A stretch of 64,000 nt of DNA, taken from Pseudodesulfovibrio cashew (GTDB taxonomy: Bacteria; Desulfobacterota; Desulfovibrionia; Desulfovibrionales; Desulfovibrionaceae). The notes under the pieces are model-generated. The model was not told the origin of the DNA. It ran no database searches and saw nothing but the letters and a program-made list of their open reading frames with translations. Position numbers and translations under genes: made by a program. The stretch is taken from positions 3,741,501 to 3,805,500 of the forward strand of contig NZ_CP046400.1 of the NCBI RefSeq assembly GCF_009762795.1. The letters run 5' to 3'. Of the stretch, positions 1 through 10,817 are shown piece after piece; position 1 is the stretch's first letter, and each line of letters starts with the position of its first letter.

Positions 1-54
1 TACGTGCTCAACACGCCCACCGGCGTCTGCCACGTTACCTGCAAGCCGGAGTAG
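1..54 (+). CDS. C-terminal end of an unidentified protein (cut by window edge)
   Basis: Frame 1 is open from the first base to a TAG at 52-54 and gives 17 residues ending GVCHVTCKPE. The short C-x3-C spacing near the end is the only visible feature. The fragment is too short to assign a family. It is called as coding because the frame is open and its GC-rich third positions match the neighbouring genes; a non-coding reading cannot be excluded. Confidence 0.4.
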   Translation, partial: YVLNTPTGVCHVTCKPE

Positions 55-75
55 ACGCCGGAGTGGACGAAGCAA

Positions 76-97
76 GGGGGGTCGGGTAGATTCCCCC
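76..97 (+). promoter_or_regulatory. Small hairpin over the ribosome-binding region of the CPBP gene
   Basis: A run of G at 76-80 can pair with a run of C at 93-97, four bases before the ATG at 101. The G run is also the only Shine-Dalgarno-like sequence for that start, so the fold could limit translation. The stem is only five base pairs and may be chance. Confidence 0.25.
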
Positions 98-100
98 ACC

Positions 101-991
101 ATGAACAACGAAACAACACAGAGGGCGGGCCTTGCGCCCGTCCTCTGGTATCTCGCACTCACCTTTGCGGCCACCTTCGCCCTGGAGGGCTGGCTCATCC
201 TGCGCGGCGTGCGCTTTGACGGCGACGTCCTGGGCGCAGGACAGTCCCTGTGGCTCATGGCGGTCATGTGGATTCCGGGGCTGTCCGCGCTAGTGGTGAC
301 CCGCTTCGTAGAGGGCTCCCCCCTGAAGGCCGGGTTGTCGCTGCGCATTGGCCCCCTCGCCCCCTATCTGCTCACCGTCGTCCTCACACCGCTGGCTTTC
401 GCCGCCATGTACGGCCTCACCTGGGCGCTCGGGCTGAGCTCGCCCGACCCGTCCCTGACCGTCCTGGCGGCACACACCGGCGGAGAAGAAATCCTCACCC
501 CGGACATCGTGTTCAAGCTCCTGCTCCCCATGTCGATCTTTCTGGGACCGCTGATCAACTTCATCTTCGGACTGGGCGAGGAAATCGGATGGAGGGGCTT
601 CCTGCTGCCCCGGCTCATGGTCCTGGGCAAGGTTCGGGCCCACTTGCTCCTGGGCGTGATCTGGGGATTGTGGCACGCCCCGCTCATCTGGGCCGGGTTC
701 AACTACCCGGGGTACCCGGTGGCGGGCATGGCCATGATGTGCGTGCTCTGCCTGGCCTTCGGCCTGTTCATCAACGAGATGACCCTGCGCTACGACTCCG
801 CCCTGCTGGCCGGCTTCATCCACGCAGCGGTCAACGCACAGGGTTTCGGCATCTGGCCGTGGCTCTTTCCCGGCACCGACCCGATACTGGGCGGCGGCGC
901 GGGCCTGACCGCCGTTCTGGTCTGGATCCTGATCGGCGGCGCAGCCATGATGCTCTTTTCCCGGCGTAGAAAACGCGGGGAAACGGCCTAG
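101..991 (+). CDS. CPBP family intramembrane glutamic endopeptidase
   Basis: This 296-residue polytopic membrane protein has the CAAX-protease/bacteriocin-processing (CPBP, ABI) signature. The EExxxR motif is at E160, E161 and R165 (GEEIGWRGFLLPRL), a histidine follows in WGLWHAP (H192), and an HxxxN pair is at H241/N245. These are the known catalytic and metal- or water-binding positions of the family. At least six hydrophobic segments are visible. Bacterial members cleave membrane-embedded substrates, but the substrate is seldom known and nothing nearby reveals it here. The gene stands alone between a gene end at 54 and a terminator at 1042. The start is the first ATG and has only a G-run as ribosome-binding site. 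Confidence 0.9.
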   Translation: MNNETTQRAGLAPVLWYLALTFAATFALEGWLILRGVRFDGDVLGAGQSLWLMAVMWIPGLSALVVTRFVEGSPLKAGLSLRIGPLAPYLLTVVLTPLAFAAMYGLTWALGLSSPDPSLTVLAAHTGGEEILTPDIVFKLLLPMSIFLGPLINFIFGLGEEIGWRGFLLPRLMVLGKVRAHLLLGVIWGLWHAPLIWAGFNYPGYPVAGMAMMCVLCLAFGLFINEMTLRYDSALLAGFIHAAVNAQGFGIWPWLFPGTDPILGGGAGLTAVLVWILIGGAAMMLFSRRRKRGETA

Positions 992-1041
992 AAAAGGCTG
1001 GCCCCTGCCCCGTTCTCACCAGCGAAACGCACCAAAAAAGA

Positions 1042-1064
1042 AAAACCCCCGCGAGCGGGGGTTT
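1042..1064 (+). terminator. Rho-independent terminator after the CPBP gene
   Basis: A six-base-pair GC stem (CCCCCG/CGGGGG) around a four-base loop is flanked by A and T runs, 50 bases after the CPBP stop codon. The A run on the left means it could also stop transcripts coming from the minus strand. Confidence 0.75.
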
Positions 1065-1277
1065 GTCATGAAGTTCTTGAATGGTTGCCAAATGCCGTCG
1101 CTCTTGCCAGAGTTCAGGGTTGGTCTTTTTGTTTCCTTAAAACGCTGCCGATTCCACAATTCTTGAAGTTGATCCAAGGTTGACTCGAAACAGCCTTTAC
1201 CGGTTGATTCAAACATACGCTCCCGGCAGAACATTGCAAGCATTTTCTTAAGAAATGCGTCAATTTTTCATGCCGCG

Positions 1278-1433
1278 TCAGACCTTCTCGAAATATTCCT
1301 TTTCCGCACCACACTGGGGACAGACCCAGTCGTCGGGCAGGTCCTCGAAGGCGGTGCCGATGGGGATATTGTTTTCCGGGTCCCCTTCAGCCGGATCGTA
1401 AACGTAGCCGCACGGGCATTCCCACTTTTCCAT
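1278..1433 (-). CDS. rub: Rubredoxin
   Basis: A 51-residue protein with the two rubredoxin iron-binding loops: CPCGY near residues 6-10 and CPQCGAE near 38-44, giving the four cysteines that hold one Fe. Length and the central acidic and aromatic residues ([16 protein letters not shown]) are typical. Rubredoxin is a cytoplasmic one-electron carrier, used in sulfate reducers with oxygen-scavenging partners such as rubredoxin:oxygen oxidoreductase or rubrerythrin; none is adjacent here. An in-frame upstream extension exists, but the ATG at 1433 is chosen because it is preceded by GGAGG at good spacing and gives the normal family length. Confidence 0.95.
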   Translation of the reverse strand: MEKWECPCGYVYDPAEGDPENNIPIGTAFEDLPDDWVCPQCGAEKEYFEKV

Positions 1434-1592
1434 ACTGTTTTCCTCCGTCAAATGGCGATTGAGTGTTTGCCTGTATCTTATCAGAAGTGGTATGGGTTTC
1501 AAGCGCAAAGCCATCGGCACGGCCCCGATTTCCAAAGAAATGAACGAGCCGAACGCCGAATGACGCAGTTAATCAGTCAAGGGAGCAGAGGC

Positions 1593-3710
1593 ATGAGGCA
1601 TTTCAGGAGCATCATAGGGCTGACCTTCATCAGTTCGTTCCTGCTCTCCGGCATCCTGCTGGTGAGCCTCGGCTATCTCTTGTTCCAGACGGAAAAACAA
1701 TCCATGGAAGAGGGGTACGCCACGTTCGAGACCGAACATGTCTCCACGCAGAAGGAACTCATCCGCCACGAAGTCCAGAACGTCATCGCCTACATCGAAT
1801 ACAGTAAATCGCTCATTGAGCAACGCGTAAGGCACGACATCCAGGCCCGGGTATACGAGGCCCACGACATCGCCACCCACCTTTACGACCGATACAAGGG
1901 CACCCTGTCGAAACCGAAGCTTCAGGCCCTGATCAGGGAGGCCATTCGCCCACTCCGCTTCAACAGGGGAACAGGGTACTATTTCATTACCCGGCTGGAC
2001 GGCATGGAAGTGCTTTTCGCCGACCGGCCCGAAATGGAGAACACCAACATCCTCGGCATGCGGGACATCAAGGGCAAGGCGGTAGTCAGGGAGATGATTG
2101 ATATCATCCGAAAAGATGGCGAAGGATTTTGTTCCTATTACTGGAGCAAACCCCGTCATGAGGGCAAGGGCTTCAAGAAGATCGCCTTCGTAAAATATTT
2201 CGAGCCGTTCGACTGGTTCATCGGGACAGGTGAATACCTCGACGACACCGAGGCCGTCATCAGGCAGGAGGTCCTGGACCGCATCGGAAAGATTCGCTTC
2301 GGCGAAGACGGCTACATCTTCGTCCTGAAGACCGACGGCACCTTCGTGAGCCATATCAACACCGACTTCGTCGGCAAGAACTACATGCAATTCAAGGACC
2401 CCAACGGATTCCCGGTCATCCAGGAGCTGATAGACACGGCAACGCGCCAGGGAGGCGGGTTCGTGCAGTATCTTTGGGAAAAGCCGACTCTGGGGAAGTA
2501 TGCGCGCAAGATATCTTACTCTCGCGATTACAAGGAATGGGGCTGGGTCATCGGCGCGGGCATATATCTGGACGACCTGGAGGCCGCCCTGCACGAGGCG
2601 CGCGACCGGCTGAAAAAAAAGACCACCGAGGAATTCAGCCTCATGGGCTACCTCTTCGCTCTCCTGCTGGTGGTCCTGCTCTCCATCTCCTTCTTCCTGT
2701 CCCGGCGCATCGGCAGGGGCATCGAAACCTTCACCGCCTTTTTCGACCGGGCTGTCACGTCCCAGGAAAAGATCGACGAAGGCAAGCTCTCCTTCGAGGA
2801 GTTCAAGATCATCGCCTCACGGGCCAATATAATGGTAGAGGACATGGCCCGCGCCAAGGCCGAGTTGGCCGATCTGAACCAGAACCTGGAACATCAGGTT
2901 CTGGAGCGCACCGCCGAGTTGGAAAAGGCCAACAGGGAGCTGGTCCAACTGGACGTAACCAAATCCAACTTCATCTCCATGGTTTCCCATGAACTGCGAA
3001 CGCCCCTGACATCCATCCTTGGCTTCACGAAACTCATCGCAAGGGACGTAACGCGCTACATCTTCCCCGTGGCCGAGGCCGACGAAAAGGCAAAGATGAA
3101 ATCGCAACGCATCATCAAGAATCTCTCCATCATGGAGGAGGAAGGCGTGCGCCTGACCCGGCTGGTCAGCGACATCCTCGACCTGTCCAAGATCGAATCC
3201 GGCAAGATGGAGTGGCGGTCCGAGGAAGTCAGAATCGACCATTGCATCGGCATGGCCATCAATTCCCTATCCGGACAGCTGGATTCCAAGCCGGCCATAT
3301 CCCTGGAGCAGGAGATCGCTTCAGGCCTGCCGCCCATCATCTGCGACGGCGACAAACTGACCCAGGTCATCATCAACCTGGCGGGCAACGCCATCAAGTT
3401 CATGGACCGGGGCACAATCCGGGTCACGGCGGATCGGGAAGAAGACGGCGGCGTCAGGATTCAGGTCGTGGACGACGGGCCGGGCATCGCGCCCGAGGAC
3501 CAGGCGATCATCTTCGACCGCTTCCGCCAGGCGCGAAAGGACAAGGACATGGCCAAGCCCGGCGGAACCGGCCTCGGCCTGACCATCTCGCGCCAGATCG
3601 TGGAGCACTTCGGCGGCAGGATATGGGTGGAAAGCGAACCGGGCAGGGGAAGCACCTTCGCCTTCACCCTGCCCCGCAACGGAAGACCAGCCGCTCCGCG
3701 CCCCGCCTAG
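1593..3710 (+). CDS. Membrane sensor histidine kinase with two Cache_2 domains
   Basis: About 705 residues. An N-terminal membrane segment is followed by two tandem single-Cache (Cache_2 type) modules; the repeated WxxGxGxYLDD-like ends are near residues 210 and 325. A second membrane segment near residue 355, a helical linker, HisKA (phospho-accepting H466 in [10 protein letters not shown]) and an HATPase domain with DDGPGI and GGTGLGL follow. There is no receiver domain and no response regulator next door, so it is an orphan kinase. The ATG at 1593 is chosen because AGGGAG precedes it and the membrane segment starts directly after; in-frame starts at 1452 and 1560 lack a ribosome site. Its kinase core resembles that of the kinase at 16490. 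The stop overlaps the convergent murA stop by four bases. Confidence 0.9.
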   Translation: MRHFRSIIGLTFISSFLLSGILLVSLGYLLFQTEKQSMEEGYATFETEHVSTQKELIRHEVQNVIAYIEYSKSLIEQRVRHDIQARVYEAHDIATHLYDRYKGTLSKPKLQALIREAIRPLRFNRGTGYYFITRLDGMEVLFADRPEMENTNILGMRDIKGKAVVREMIDIIRKDGEGFCSYYWSKPRHEGKGFKKIAFVKYFEPFDWFIGTGEYLDDTEAVIRQEVLDRIGKIRFGEDGYIFVLKTDGTFVSHINTDFVGKNYMQFKDPNGFPVIQELIDTATRQGGGFVQYLWEKPTLGKYARKISYSRDYKEWGWVIGAGIYLDDLEAALHEARDRLKKKTTEEFSLMGYLFALLLVVLLSISFFLSRRIGRGIETFTAFFDRAVTSQEKIDEGKLSFEEFKIIASRANIMVEDMARAKAELADLNQNLEHQVLERTAELEKANRELVQLDVTKSNFISMVSHELRTPLTSILGFTKLIARDVTRYIFPVAEADEKAKMKSQRIIKNLSIMEEEGVRLTRLVSDILDLSKIESGKMEWRSEEVRIDHCIGMAINSLSGQLDSKPAISLEQEIASGLPPIICDGDKLTQVIINLAGNAIKFMDRGTIRVTADREEDGGVRIQVVDDGPGIAPEDQAIIFDRFRQARKDKDMAKPGGTGLGLTISRQIVEHFGGRIWVESEPGRGSTFAFTLPRNGRPAAPRPA

Positions 3711-4963
3711 CCGCTGACGCGCTTGATGCGCGCGCCCACACCCGAGAGCTTTTCCTCGATATTTTCGTAGCCGCGATCCAGGTGATAGATGCGCTCGATG
3801 GTGGTCGTGCCCTCGGCGGCCAGTCCGGCCAGCACCAGGGAGGCCGAAGCGCGAAGGTCCGAAGCCATGACCGGGGCTCCGGTCAGCTTGCCCACGCCGT
3901 GGACCATGGCTGTTCGCCCCTTGAGCCGGACGTCGGCACCAAGACGAACCAGCTCCAGCACATGCATGAAGCGGTTCTCGAAGATCTTCTCCTCGATGGT
4001 ACCCGCGCCCTGCCCGAAGCACATCAGGGCCATGAGCTGGGCCTGCATGTCCGTAGGGAAGCCGGGATGCGGCAAGGTGGTCACATCCACGTTCTGCAAC
4101 AGGCCGTTGGCCCGCCGAACCAGAACATAGTCGTCCTCCTCCTGGAGCCAAACGCCCATTTCGCGGAGCTTGTAGCTCACGGCGTCGAGATCGGCGAAGG
4201 GGCAATCCAGGATTTCCAGTTCGCCGCCGGTGATGGCCGCGGCCACCATGTAAGTCCCGGCCTCGATGCGGTCAGGCATGACCCGGTAGTCGCACCCTTT
4301 CAGGGAGGAGACGCCCTCGATGGTCAGGATGCTGGTGCCGTGGCCGGTGATCTTCGCGCCCATGGCGTTGAGGAAGTTGGCCAGGTCCACCACCTCGGGC
4401 TCGCGGGCCGCGTTCTCGATGGTGGTCACGCCCTCAGCCAGGGTGGCGGCCATGATCAGGTTCTCGGTGCCGCCCACGGTGGGAAAATCAAGGGAAATGT
4501 GCGCGCCCTTGAGGCCGTCCGGACAGCTACCCTTGATGTAGCCTGCGGTGATCTCGAAGGTGGCGCCCATGCGTTCCATGCCGCGCAGGTGCATGTCAAC
4601 GGGGCGGGCTCCGATGGCGCAGCCGCCGGGCAGGGCCACCTGCGCCTCGCGCAGCCGGGCCAGGAGCGGGCCGAGGCAGAGGACCGAGGCGCGCATGGTC
4701 TTGACCAACTCGTAGGGGGCCTCGGGCTTGAGGTCCACGCAGTTCGACGTGGCCGCATTGTTTTCAAAGGTTGTCTCGCAACCGAGAATATTCAAGAGCT
4801 TCAACGAAGTGCGGATGTCGGCCAGACGCGGGACATTGGTCAGACGGACCTCGCCCTCGGCCAGCAGACAGGCCATCAGAATGGGCAGGGCCGCATTTTT
4901 CGCCCCGCTAACCTGGATCGAACCCTGGAGGGGAACGCCGCCTTCAATGATAAGTTTATCCAT
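3707..4963 (-). CDS. murA: UDP-N-acetylglucosamine 1-carboxyvinyltransferase (MurA)
   Basis: A 418-residue enolpyruvyl transferase that moves enolpyruvate from PEP to UDP-GlcNAc, the first committed step of peptidoglycan synthesis in the cytoplasm. K22-N23 in SGAKNAALP and the catalytic Cys115 in [10 protein letters not shown] are at the positions known from the E. coli enzyme. The active-site Cys means it should be the fosfomycin-sensitive form rather than the Cys-to-Asp type. Length is normal and the ATG at 4963 has AAAGG upstream. It is a single-gene unit whose 3' end overlaps the sensor kinase gene on the other strand, with no terminator visible between them. Confidence 0.97.
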   Translation of the reverse strand: MDKLIIEGGVPLQGSIQVSGAKNAALPILMACLLAEGEVRLTNVPRLADIRTSLKLLNILGCETTFENNAATSNCVDLKPEAPYELVKTMRASVLCLGPLLARLREAQVALPGGCAIGARPVDMHLRGMERMGATFEITAGYIKGSCPDGLKGAHISLDFPTVGGTENLIMAATLAEGVTTIENAAREPEVVDLANFLNAMGAKITGHGTSILTIEGVSSLKGCDYRVMPDRIEAGTYMVAAAITGGELEILDCPFADLDAVSYKLREMGVWLQEEDDYVLVRRANGLLQNVDVTTLPHPGFPTDMQAQLMALMCFGQGAGTIEEKIFENRFMHVLELVRLGADVRLKGRTAMVHGVGKLTGAPVMASDLRASASLVLAGLAAEGTTTIERIYHLDRGYENIEEKLSGVGARIKRVSG

Positions 4964-5031
4964 GGATTACCTTTTTGTGTTTCTTTTACTTGACCGTTGA
5001 GGAAACCTTAGCTAGAAAAGCTCCCTCACAC

Positions 5032-5108
5032 GGTGGGTGTAGCTCAGTTGGTAGAGCACTTGGTTGTGGCCCAAGGGGCCGTGGGTTCAAGTCCCATCAC
5101 TCACCCCA
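5032..5108 (+). tRNA. tRNA-His (anticodon GTG)
   Basis: A complete cloverleaf with encoded CCA. The acceptor GTGGGTG pairs with CACTCAC, and the extra 5' G at 5032, characteristic of tRNA-His, faces C73. The anticodon GTG is at 5066-5068 and the T-arm has GGTTCAA. Confidence 0.97.
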
Positions 5109-5119
5109 AGTGACCTTGT

Positions 5120-5150
5120 AAGGACGGAATTTCCATTCCGTCCTTTTTTC
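5120..5150 (+). terminator. Terminator after tRNA-His
   Basis: An 11-base-pair stem (AAGGACGGAAT / ATTCCGTCCTT) with a TTCC loop is followed by a T run, 12 bases after the tRNA. Confidence 0.9.
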
Positions 5151-5162
5151 TTTCCGAAATTC

Positions 5163-5882
5163 CTATTCAAGGTGTCCCGCATCCTTTTCGGCCTTGTCCA
5201 GCATGTCCCGTAGCGGGCGCACGCCCTCGGGCACGGTGGGGACATGATAGAGGACGTTTTCAGGGCTCCCGTCCTCCACGCCATGGTAGACCGCGTTAAG
5301 CCCGGTCCGGTCGGACAGGCCACCGCCGTTGAGGGCCACCCCTGCATACAGCCCGGTGGTATCGCCCACAAAGACCACGTCGCCCGTTTCCTGGAACTCG
5401 GCAGTACGATTGAACTCCACGTCCGAATCCACCACCGTGACGTTGGCATTGCCCTGGAAGACAACGCCCGTGTCCAGCACGTAGCGCAGGTCGTCCCCGC
5501 TCATGTAGAAGATGATGCCCGAGGTGCGGGTCACCCCGGCCTGAAGGCCCACGCCCCCGGTGCCCTTGCTCAGGAAGGCGGGGCCGCTCCAGCCGTCGGG
5601 AGTGCGGGCCATGGCGATGGCGTTGCCGCCGCCCACGGAAAAGAAGAAGCTGACGTTGCCCATGGCCGGGATGATGAGCATCCCCTGGGCGTCTCGAATC
5701 ATTTCCTCGACAGCCTCCCGGTTCGGGCCCTCCAACTGCTTGCGGACCACGGCCGTGGCCTGGTCCACAATGGATTGGGCCGCCGACATCTCCCGGGGCG
5801 CGGTCGACCTGCCCGCGCAACCGCAGAGCAGGACGGCCACAAAGGCCGCCGCCAGGAATGAAAGACGTTGCTGCATATGCAT
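5163..5882 (-). CDS. SYLF (YSC84-type) domain lipoprotein
   Basis: 239 residues with an N-terminal lipoprotein signal ending in LLCGCAG, so the mature protein should be lipid-anchored at the lipobox cysteine. The rest matches the SYLF/YSC84 lipid-binding domain: a helical start, GMLIIPAMGN, a glycine-rich stretch around FSVGGGN, and a C-terminal GVALNGGGLSDR-like segment. Bacterial members are poorly characterised; phosphoinositide binding is known only for eukaryotic relatives. A second ATG two codons downstream (5876) is an equally possible start. It ends close to the tRNA-His terminator and lies upstream of selB in the same direction, but nothing links it to selenium. Confidence 0.85.
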   Translation of the reverse strand: MHMQQRLSFLAAAFVAVLLCGCAGRSTAPREMSAAQSIVDQATAVVRKQLEGPNREAVEEMIRDAQGMLIIPAMGNVSFFFSVGGGNAIAMARTPDGWSGPAFLSKGTGGVGLQAGVTRTSGIIFYMSGDDLRYVLDTGVVFQGNANVTVVDSDVEFNRTAEFQETGDVVFVGDTTGLYAGVALNGGGLSDRTGLNAVYHGVEDGSPENVLYHVPTVPEGVRPLRDMLDKAEKDAGHLE

Positions 5883-5908
5883 GGCGTAGTGCCCCTGCCC
5901 CTATGGTG

Positions 5909-7816
<1,908 letters not shown>

Positions 7817-8004
7817 GTATGGCTATCCTTTTCTGGCGTGATATCGGCGTGTTCCAATCTCACTGAGCCATACCAGATAAATGGGCGGCCCGCCACAGGG
7901 GGAACCCCTCCGCGCGACCGGGGACGGGCGGAGGACAGCGGCTGTCCTCGACTGGCGGTAAAGCAAAAACATGACCGCCATGATCCGGGAACAGCCCGTC
8001 CAGC

Positions 8005-10515
8005 TTACGCCTGTGCGTTCAATCCCCCGATGAGTTCATTCAACTCCCGGGCGATGGAATTGAGTTCGGCACATGCCTGGGCCGATTCCCCCATGGCCTC
8101 GTTGGTTGCGTGCGATATGCCAAGCATGTCCTCGGCGGCGCTGGCGATCTCTTCGGAAGTGGCCGACTGTTCCTCCGAGGCCAGGGCGATCCCCTGAATC
8201 TGTTCCGAGGAATTGTCAGAAAGCTTGACGATCTCCTCCAGGGCTTCGCCTGCGGTCCCGGCCTGGGAGGAGCAGGCCTCCACCACCTCGGCGACCTTGT
8301 CTGTCTCGCCGATGTTCCGCCGGGTTCCCTTCTGGATGGCTCCGATACTCTCACCGACCTCGGTGGTGGCAGTCATGGTCTTCTCCGCCAGCTTGCGGAC
8401 CTCGTCGGCCACAACTGCGAACCCTCTTCCGGCCTCGCCGGCCCTGGCAGCTTCGATCGCCGCATTGAGCGCCAGGAGGTTGGTCTGATCGGCGATGTCC
8501 GTGATCACGGTCATGACCCGGCCGATGTCCTCGGCCCGTTTGCCGAGATCATTCATGTTGTCCTTGAGACCGGAGGCCAGCACCCTGACATCGTTGATGG
8601 AGGAAACGACATCGGTGACGATGCCTTGGCCCTGGCGGGCCTTCTGCTCGGTCAGTTCGGCGTTGCCTGCGGCCTGGGCCGCGTTCCGGGCCACTTCGCC
8701 CACAGTGGAGTTCATCTCCTCCATGGCCGTGGCCGTCTCGGTGGCGCGCCTGGCCTGTTCCTCGGCCCCACTCCTGGACTCATTAACTCGTGCCGAGAGC
8801 TGTTCGGAAGCCGACGCCATGCGCTGGGAGAGGTCTCTCGCCCTTTCGGCAACGTCCAGAATCTTCCGCTGCGTGCTGCGAATGTCTGTCTCATCCACGA
8901 CGACTTCCAGCGCACCCGAAGCCACGCCGTCCTCCACGCCAAGGGGCATCGAGTATCCTCTGATCTCCATTTTCCCGCAGTCCGGATTCGCCTTTGTCTC
9001 GCGACTTTCCTGCGACAGGGAAGCCATGGCCCGGGTGCAGACGCACTCACCGGTTCCGCAGATCTCGGCCCGGAAGACCTCACTGCACTTGCGGCCCACC
9101 AGCGACTGGCTTGTACGGGCGATCTCGCTCGTGACCTTGTTCGCATAAAGGAGGGTGAAATCACGGTCGATGGTAAAAACCGGGAAGGGGAACGAGTCGA
9201 ATGTCTCGACAAAGGTATCGGCAAGGGTGTTCATGCTGCGCACCAGTTCGGCATAGGCGCCTTCATACTCGGACTCGTCGCCACGCGCCGTCAACAATCC
9301 TTTCCGAACCTGATCCGAAATGGATTCGCAATCGGAAATAACCGCCGTGAGCCGGGCCGGTATTCTGGCCACGGACCGATGAATCCTGCCGATCTCGTCA
9401 TTGGGCACCGAGTCCGAATCGTTGGTCAGGTTGCCATCGGCCACTTGCTCGGCAAAACGGCTGATGCGTGCCAGCGGACGGAACACGGCAAACGGCAGGA
9501 CGCCGAGGATGGAGAGGATGGGGATGATGACGGCAGCGGCGAAAATCCCCACCACCAGCATGGCCGCTCCGTCCAGGATGGTGTTCTGCTTGGAAATATC
9601 CTGAGCCAACGCAATGACCCCGATGGGATGACCCTGGTAATCCTTCACCGGGAGATAAGCCAGGGCGTAATCCCCTGAAAGCGCGAAGAACTTTTCCGCC
9701 ATCCCCCGCTTGAGCCGACTCACGGACACCTTGCCGTCAAGGGCCTCGTTCTTTTTGCCCGCCACCCGGACGAAGGCACCCCCGAGTACCGGGAACTTGG
9801 CCGGGTCCTGCAATTTGGTCGTGGTCGGCAGCAGGGCCGCATCCATGTAGAGCGAAAAGAACTGCCCCTCTTCTTTCTCCAAGGGCTTGAAGACGTCGCC
9901 GTAACTCTTCAGGACCTCGACGGAGCCCAGCCGGTTGCCGCCCTCGTCCAGAACCGGGGCCAGGCCGCGAATGGCGAATCCGCCCCTGCCGGGTTCGATG
10001 CCCTGCCTCGCCTTGCCGTCCCGGTTGACGTCAAGGACCGTCTTGCGGAAGCCGGAAATATCGTCGGAAATATCAACCCATTTCCCATCCCGCTTGGCCT
10101 GCTTGTCCCGCCACATCCGGGCCAGGCTCCTGCCGTTGGGCAGGTGAAAATGCAACCTGAGCTTCTCCCCCAACACGTCGGCATATCCGTCCAGCACGGC
10201 CTTCAGGGACTGCCGGAGATCCTCTCGCGCCTGTTGCGCCATGGGATCGCTTTCGTCGTCCATCCGGCCCTGATGGGCCGACCGATACGCCGCCACAACC
10301 GAAGGCATCCGGCTGAACAGCGCGGCTTCCTCCAGGGCTCTGACCGAGGCCTCCTCGGTATTCTGCTCCACGGTTTTGGCCACACCCTTGACCAACATCT
10401 CCGCAAAAGACTCCCGAAGGGTGTCGAACTGCCCGGTCAGCAGACTGTACCCACCAATCCCGACAATCAGTACTAATGGAATAATCGGCAGTAAAATCTT
10501 ATACTTGATACTCAT
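8005..10515 (-). CDS. Methyl-accepting chemotaxis protein with Cache-like sensor and Cys-rich PAS
   Basis: About 836 residues. A membrane segment near 8-28, a large periplasmic sensor (30-305) of Cache-like appearance, a second membrane segment near 310-335 and a HAMP domain are followed by a PAS domain and the MCP signalling hairpin. The conserved tip is near [14 protein letters not shown], followed by [18 protein letters not shown]. The PAS segment carries a cysteine cluster (GRKCSEVF, then ICGTGECVC), recalling PAS domains of anaerobic sensors, though ligand or cofactor is unknown. The ATG at 10515 is preferred over a GTG at 10521; both sit behind GAGGTG. No che genes are adjacent. Confidence 0.92.
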   Translation of the reverse strand: MSIKYKILLPIIPLVLIVGIGGYSLLTGQFDTLRESFAEMLVKGVAKTVEQNTEEASVRALEEAALFSRMPSVVAAYRSAHQGRMDDESDPMAQQAREDLRQSLKAVLDGYADVLGEKLRLHFHLPNGRSLARMWRDKQAKRDGKWVDISDDISGFRKTVLDVNRDGKARQGIEPGRGGFAIRGLAPVLDEGGNRLGSVEVLKSYGDVFKPLEKEEGQFFSLYMDAALLPTTTKLQDPAKFPVLGGAFVRVAGKKNEALDGKVSVSRLKRGMAEKFFALSGDYALAYLPVKDYQGHPIGVIALAQDISKQNTILDGAAMLVVGIFAAAVIIPILSILGVLPFAVFRPLARISRFAEQVADGNLTNDSDSVPNDEIGRIHRSVARIPARLTAVISDCESISDQVRKGLLTARGDESEYEGAYAELVRSMNTLADTFVETFDSFPFPVFTIDRDFTLLYANKVTSEIARTSQSLVGRKCSEVFRAEICGTGECVCTRAMASLSQESRETKANPDCGKMEIRGYSMPLGVEDGVASGALEVVVDETDIRSTQRKILDVAERARDLSQRMASASEQLSARVNESRSGAEEQARRATETATAMEEMNSTVGEVARNAAQAAGNAELTEQKARQGQGIVTDVVSSINDVRVLASGLKDNMNDLGKRAEDIGRVMTVITDIADQTNLLALNAAIEAARAGEAGRGFAVVADEVRKLAEKTMTATTEVGESIGAIQKGTRRNIGETDKVAEVVEACSSQAGTAGEALEEIVKLSDNSSEQIQGIALASEEQSATSEEIASAAEDMLGISHATNEAMGESAQACAELNSIARELNELIGGLNAQA

Positions 10516-10585
10516 TCCCACTCACCTCAACTAGCAATAAGAAGCCATCGGCCATGGCTGGAACAAACCTCAGGAAAATCGCGAA

Positions 10586-10613
10586 TGCGAACTGCGGGTT
10601 GCCACAGTTCGCA
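10586..10613. promoter_or_regulatory. Inverted repeat upstream of the chemoreceptor gene
   Basis: A perfect nine-base inverted repeat (TGCGAACTG / CAGTTCGCA) encloses a ten-base spacer, 70 bases upstream of the MCP start. There is no clear T run on either side, so an operator is as likely as a terminator for the upstream hybrid kinase gene. Confidence 0.4.
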
Positions 10614-10636
10614 AGGTATTTATTTTGATAATCGCA

Positions 10637-10665
10637 AAAATAGACCGGAAAGGAATGTTTTGCAA
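10637..10665 (-). promoter_or_regulatory. Possible sigma-70 promoter for the chemoreceptor
   Basis: Read on the minus strand, TTGCAA and TATTTT are separated by 17 bases, about 120 bases before the MCP start. The match is moderate and rests on eye inspection only. Confidence 0.25.
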
Positions 10666-10817
10666 AGGAATCACAACTCGTTCTTTATGGTACAATCCGG
10701 AAGCCAAATTTCGGCACAGCCCGTAACGCGAAGGTCGAAATCTTGTGAAAAAAAGCACTATCGCCAACTTGTGCAACAGGCATTGCGAACCACCCAAAGC
10801 TGTCATCCCGCCCCGCT

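Noticed and set aside
3212-4993. Long plus-strand frame of 593 codons across the kinase end and murA
   Set aside because: It is antisense to murA and out of frame with the kinase, with repetitive low-complexity residues typical of GC-rich shadow frames.
7817-8004. tRNA-Sec or SECIS-like structure between selB and the chemoreceptor gene
   Set aside because: A GAGGACAGC/GCTGTCCTC fold is present, but there is no T-arm GGTTCGA, long variable arm or CCA end expected of selC.
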